This document shows positions 62,001-64,000 of a stretch of DNA of 64,000 nt, piece by piece. The stretch lies in the NCBI RefSeq assembly GCF_051401765.1, contig NW_027480598.1, positions 1 through 64,000 of the forward strand, given 5' to 3'. Position 1 is the first letter of the stretch; every line of letters begins with the position of its first letter. Both the position numbers and the translations under genes were made by a program. The notes under the pieces are model-generated. The model made no database searches. It was not told where the DNA came from and saw only the letters and a program-made list of their open reading frames with translations. The stretch is from Calliopsis andreniformis (Eukaryota; Arthropoda; Insecta; Hymenoptera; Andrenidae).

Positions 62001-64000
62001 ATAGTCATAGAAGCCATAGCCATAGCCATAGCCATAGCCTTAGCAGCAATAGCCATAGCCATAGCAGCCATAGCAGCCATAGCCATATTCATAGCAGCCA
62101 TAGCCATAGCCATAGCAGCCATAGCCATAGTCATAGAAGCCATAGCCATAGCCATAACCATAGCCTTAGCAGCAATAGCCATAGCCATAGCAGCCATAGC
62201 AGCCATAGCCATAGCCATAGCCATAGCAGCCATAGCCATAGTCATAGAAGCCATAGCCATAGCCATAGCCATAGCCTTAGCAGCAATAGCCATAGCCATA
62301 GCAGCCATAGCAGCCTAGCCATAGCCATAGCAGCCATAGCCATAGCCATAGCACGCATAGCGATAGCCATAGCAGCCGTAGCCATAGCCATAGCAGCGAT
62401 AGACATAGCCATAGCAGCCATAGCCGTAGTCATAGCATCCATAGCCATAGCCACAGCAGCGGTTGCCATAGCCATAGCAGCCAGAGCCATAGCCATAGCA
62501 GCTATAGCCATACCCAAAGCAGCCTTAGCCATAGCCATAGCGGCCATAGACATGACCATAGACATAGCCATAGCAGCCATAGCCATAGCCATAGCAGCCA
62601 TAGCCATAGCCATAGCCATAGCCAGAGCCATAGCCATAGCAGCAATAGCAATTACCATAGCAGCCATAGTAGCCACAGCCAAAGCTATTGCAGCCATAGC
62701 CATAGCCATAACAGCCATTGCCATAGCCATAGCAGTCATAGCGATAGCCATAGGAGCCGTTGCCATAGCCATAGCAGCCATAGCCATAGCCGTAGCACGC
62801 ATAGCCATAGCCATAGCAGCCGTAGCCATAGCCATAGTAGCGATAGACATAGCCATATCAGCCATAGCCGTAGCCATAGCATCCATAGCCATAGCCACAG
62901 CAGCGGTAGCCGTAGCCATAGTCCTAGCAGCCATAGCCATAGCACGCACAGCGATAGCCACAGCACGCATAGCGATAGCGATAGCAGCCGTAGCCATAGC
63001 CATAGCAGCGATAGACATAGGCATATCAGCCATAGCCGTAGCCATAGCCGTAGCCATAGCATCCATAGCCATAGCCACAGCAGCGGTAGCCATAGCCATA
63101 GTCTTAGCAGTCATAGCCATAGCCGTAGTAGCTATAGCAATAACCATAGCAGACATAGCCATAGCCGTAGCACGCATAGCGATAGCCATAGCAGCCGTAA
63201 CCATAGCCAGAGCAGCCATAGCCATAGCCAGAGCAGCAATAGCCTTATTCATAGCAGCCATAGCCATAGCCATAGCAGATATAGCCATAGCAGATATAGC
63301 CATAGCAGACATAGCCATATCCATAGCAGCCATAGTCATAGCCATAGTAGGCATAGCCATAGCCATAGCGGCCATAGCAATAACCGTAGCAGCCATAGCC
63401 ATAGCCACAGCCATAGCAGTCATAGCCATAGCCATAGCAGCCATAGACATAGCAGCCATAGCTATAGCCATAGCAGCCATAGACATAGCCATAGCCACAG
63501 GAGCCAATGCCATAGCCATAGCAGTTATAGCCATAGCCCTAGCAGCCATAGGCATAGCTATACCAGCCATAGCCATAGCAGCCATTGTCATAGCCATAGC
63601 CATAGCCACAGCAGCCAATGCCATAGCCATAGCAGTTATAGCCATAGCCGCAGCAGCCATACGCATAGCTATACCGGCCATGGATGTAGCAGCCGTAGCC
63701 ATAGCCATAGGAGCCATAGCTATATCCATAGCAGCAATAGCCACAGCCATAGCAGCCATAGGCATAGCTATAGGAGCCATAGCCATAGCAATAGCACGCA
63801 TAGCGATAGTCATAGCAGCCTAGCCATAGCCATAGCAGCCATAGCCATAGCCATATCAGCCATAGCCATAGCCACAGCCATAGCTGCCATAGCCGTAGCC
63901 GAAGCAGACATAGCCATAGCCATAGCAGTTACAGCCACAGCCGTAGCAGCCATAGGCATTGCTATACCAGCCATAGACATAGCAGCCATTGCCATGTACA

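Larger units (their letters stand above)
27326..64000 (+). repeat. CATAGC-based satellite, basic unit about 21 bp
   Basis: At least 36.7 kb, running off the window. The sequence is made of CATAGC hexamers with interspersed extra AGC triplets; a common unit is three CATAGC plus AGC, 21 bp, with 15- and 27-bp versions. Because the units are multiples of three, two plus-strand frames read Ile-Ala and His-Ser for thousands of bases and two minus-strand frames read Met-Ala and Leu-Trp or Tyr-Gly; only the TAG-CCA frame is closed. No start context, domain or codon signal supports translation. No gene, tRNA or mobile element is visible inside it. Confidence 0.95.

Noticed and set aside
27314..63995. 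Open frames of up to about 1900 codons coding for Ile-Ala, His-Ser or Met-Ala repeats
   Set aside because: They follow directly from repeat units that are multiples of three and lack stop triplets in two frames per strand. There is no start context, domain, splice structure or preference for one frame, and they switch between repeat types at single-base phase marks.

Overview
The window reads as insect nuclear DNA carrying a laterally transferred block from a Wolbachia-like endosymbiont, followed by about 50 kb of satellite DNA. The host call rests on a Copia retrotransposon with a half-tRNA initiator-Met primer site, a 2.3 kb solo-LTR-like element, a foldback element with long inverted repeats, and huge tandem arrays. 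The bacterial call rests on gene content: a cifA/cifB-like cytoplasmic incompatibility pair, an IS982-type transposase, a Bcr/CflA-type transporter, a GNAT acetyltransferase, an AEC permease and purA. Every bacterial gene is broken by stops, frameshifts, truncation or host-type insertions, as expected of nuclear copies no longer under bacterial selection. I cannot name the host species.

Layout. 1-40 and 13837-13876 are near-identical inverted repeats that bracket the bacterial block. 41-12165 is the bacterial segment: cifA-like (78-1549), an internal Shine-Dalgarno, then cifB-like (1558-2681, resuming at 6159 and probably ending at 7256). The cifB gap holds a foldback element (about 2682-6158), itself split by a solo-LTR-like element (3160-5462, GTAT target duplication). 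Then come IS982 and MFS remnants on the minus strand, GNAT and AEC remnants on the plus strand, a 1.39 kb insertion between ACTGTA direct repeats, and a truncated purA. 12166-14044 is unassigned, partly GC-rich.

14045-26770 is a degenerate 7-bp array (unit TCCTCAA), split by a 4.9 kb Copia element on the minus strand (19326-24229; 202-bp LTRs, TTTCG target duplication). At about 26771-26800 the array flips strand and runs as TTGAGGA to 27325. It then changes abruptly to a second satellite built from CATAGC hexamers and extra AGC triplets, typically a 21-bp unit, which fills the rest of the window and runs off its end. This array has nested higher-order duplications of 2405, 2887, 4481 and 8239 bp.

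The very long open frames in both arrays (Ile-Ala, His-Ser, Met-Ala, Asn-Pro-Gln-Ser repeats) follow from the repeat periods and are not annotated as genes. Family assignments come from recognised motifs without database searches. The most notable content is the decayed cif operon in a host-type setting, and the layered mobile-element and satellite architecture around it.
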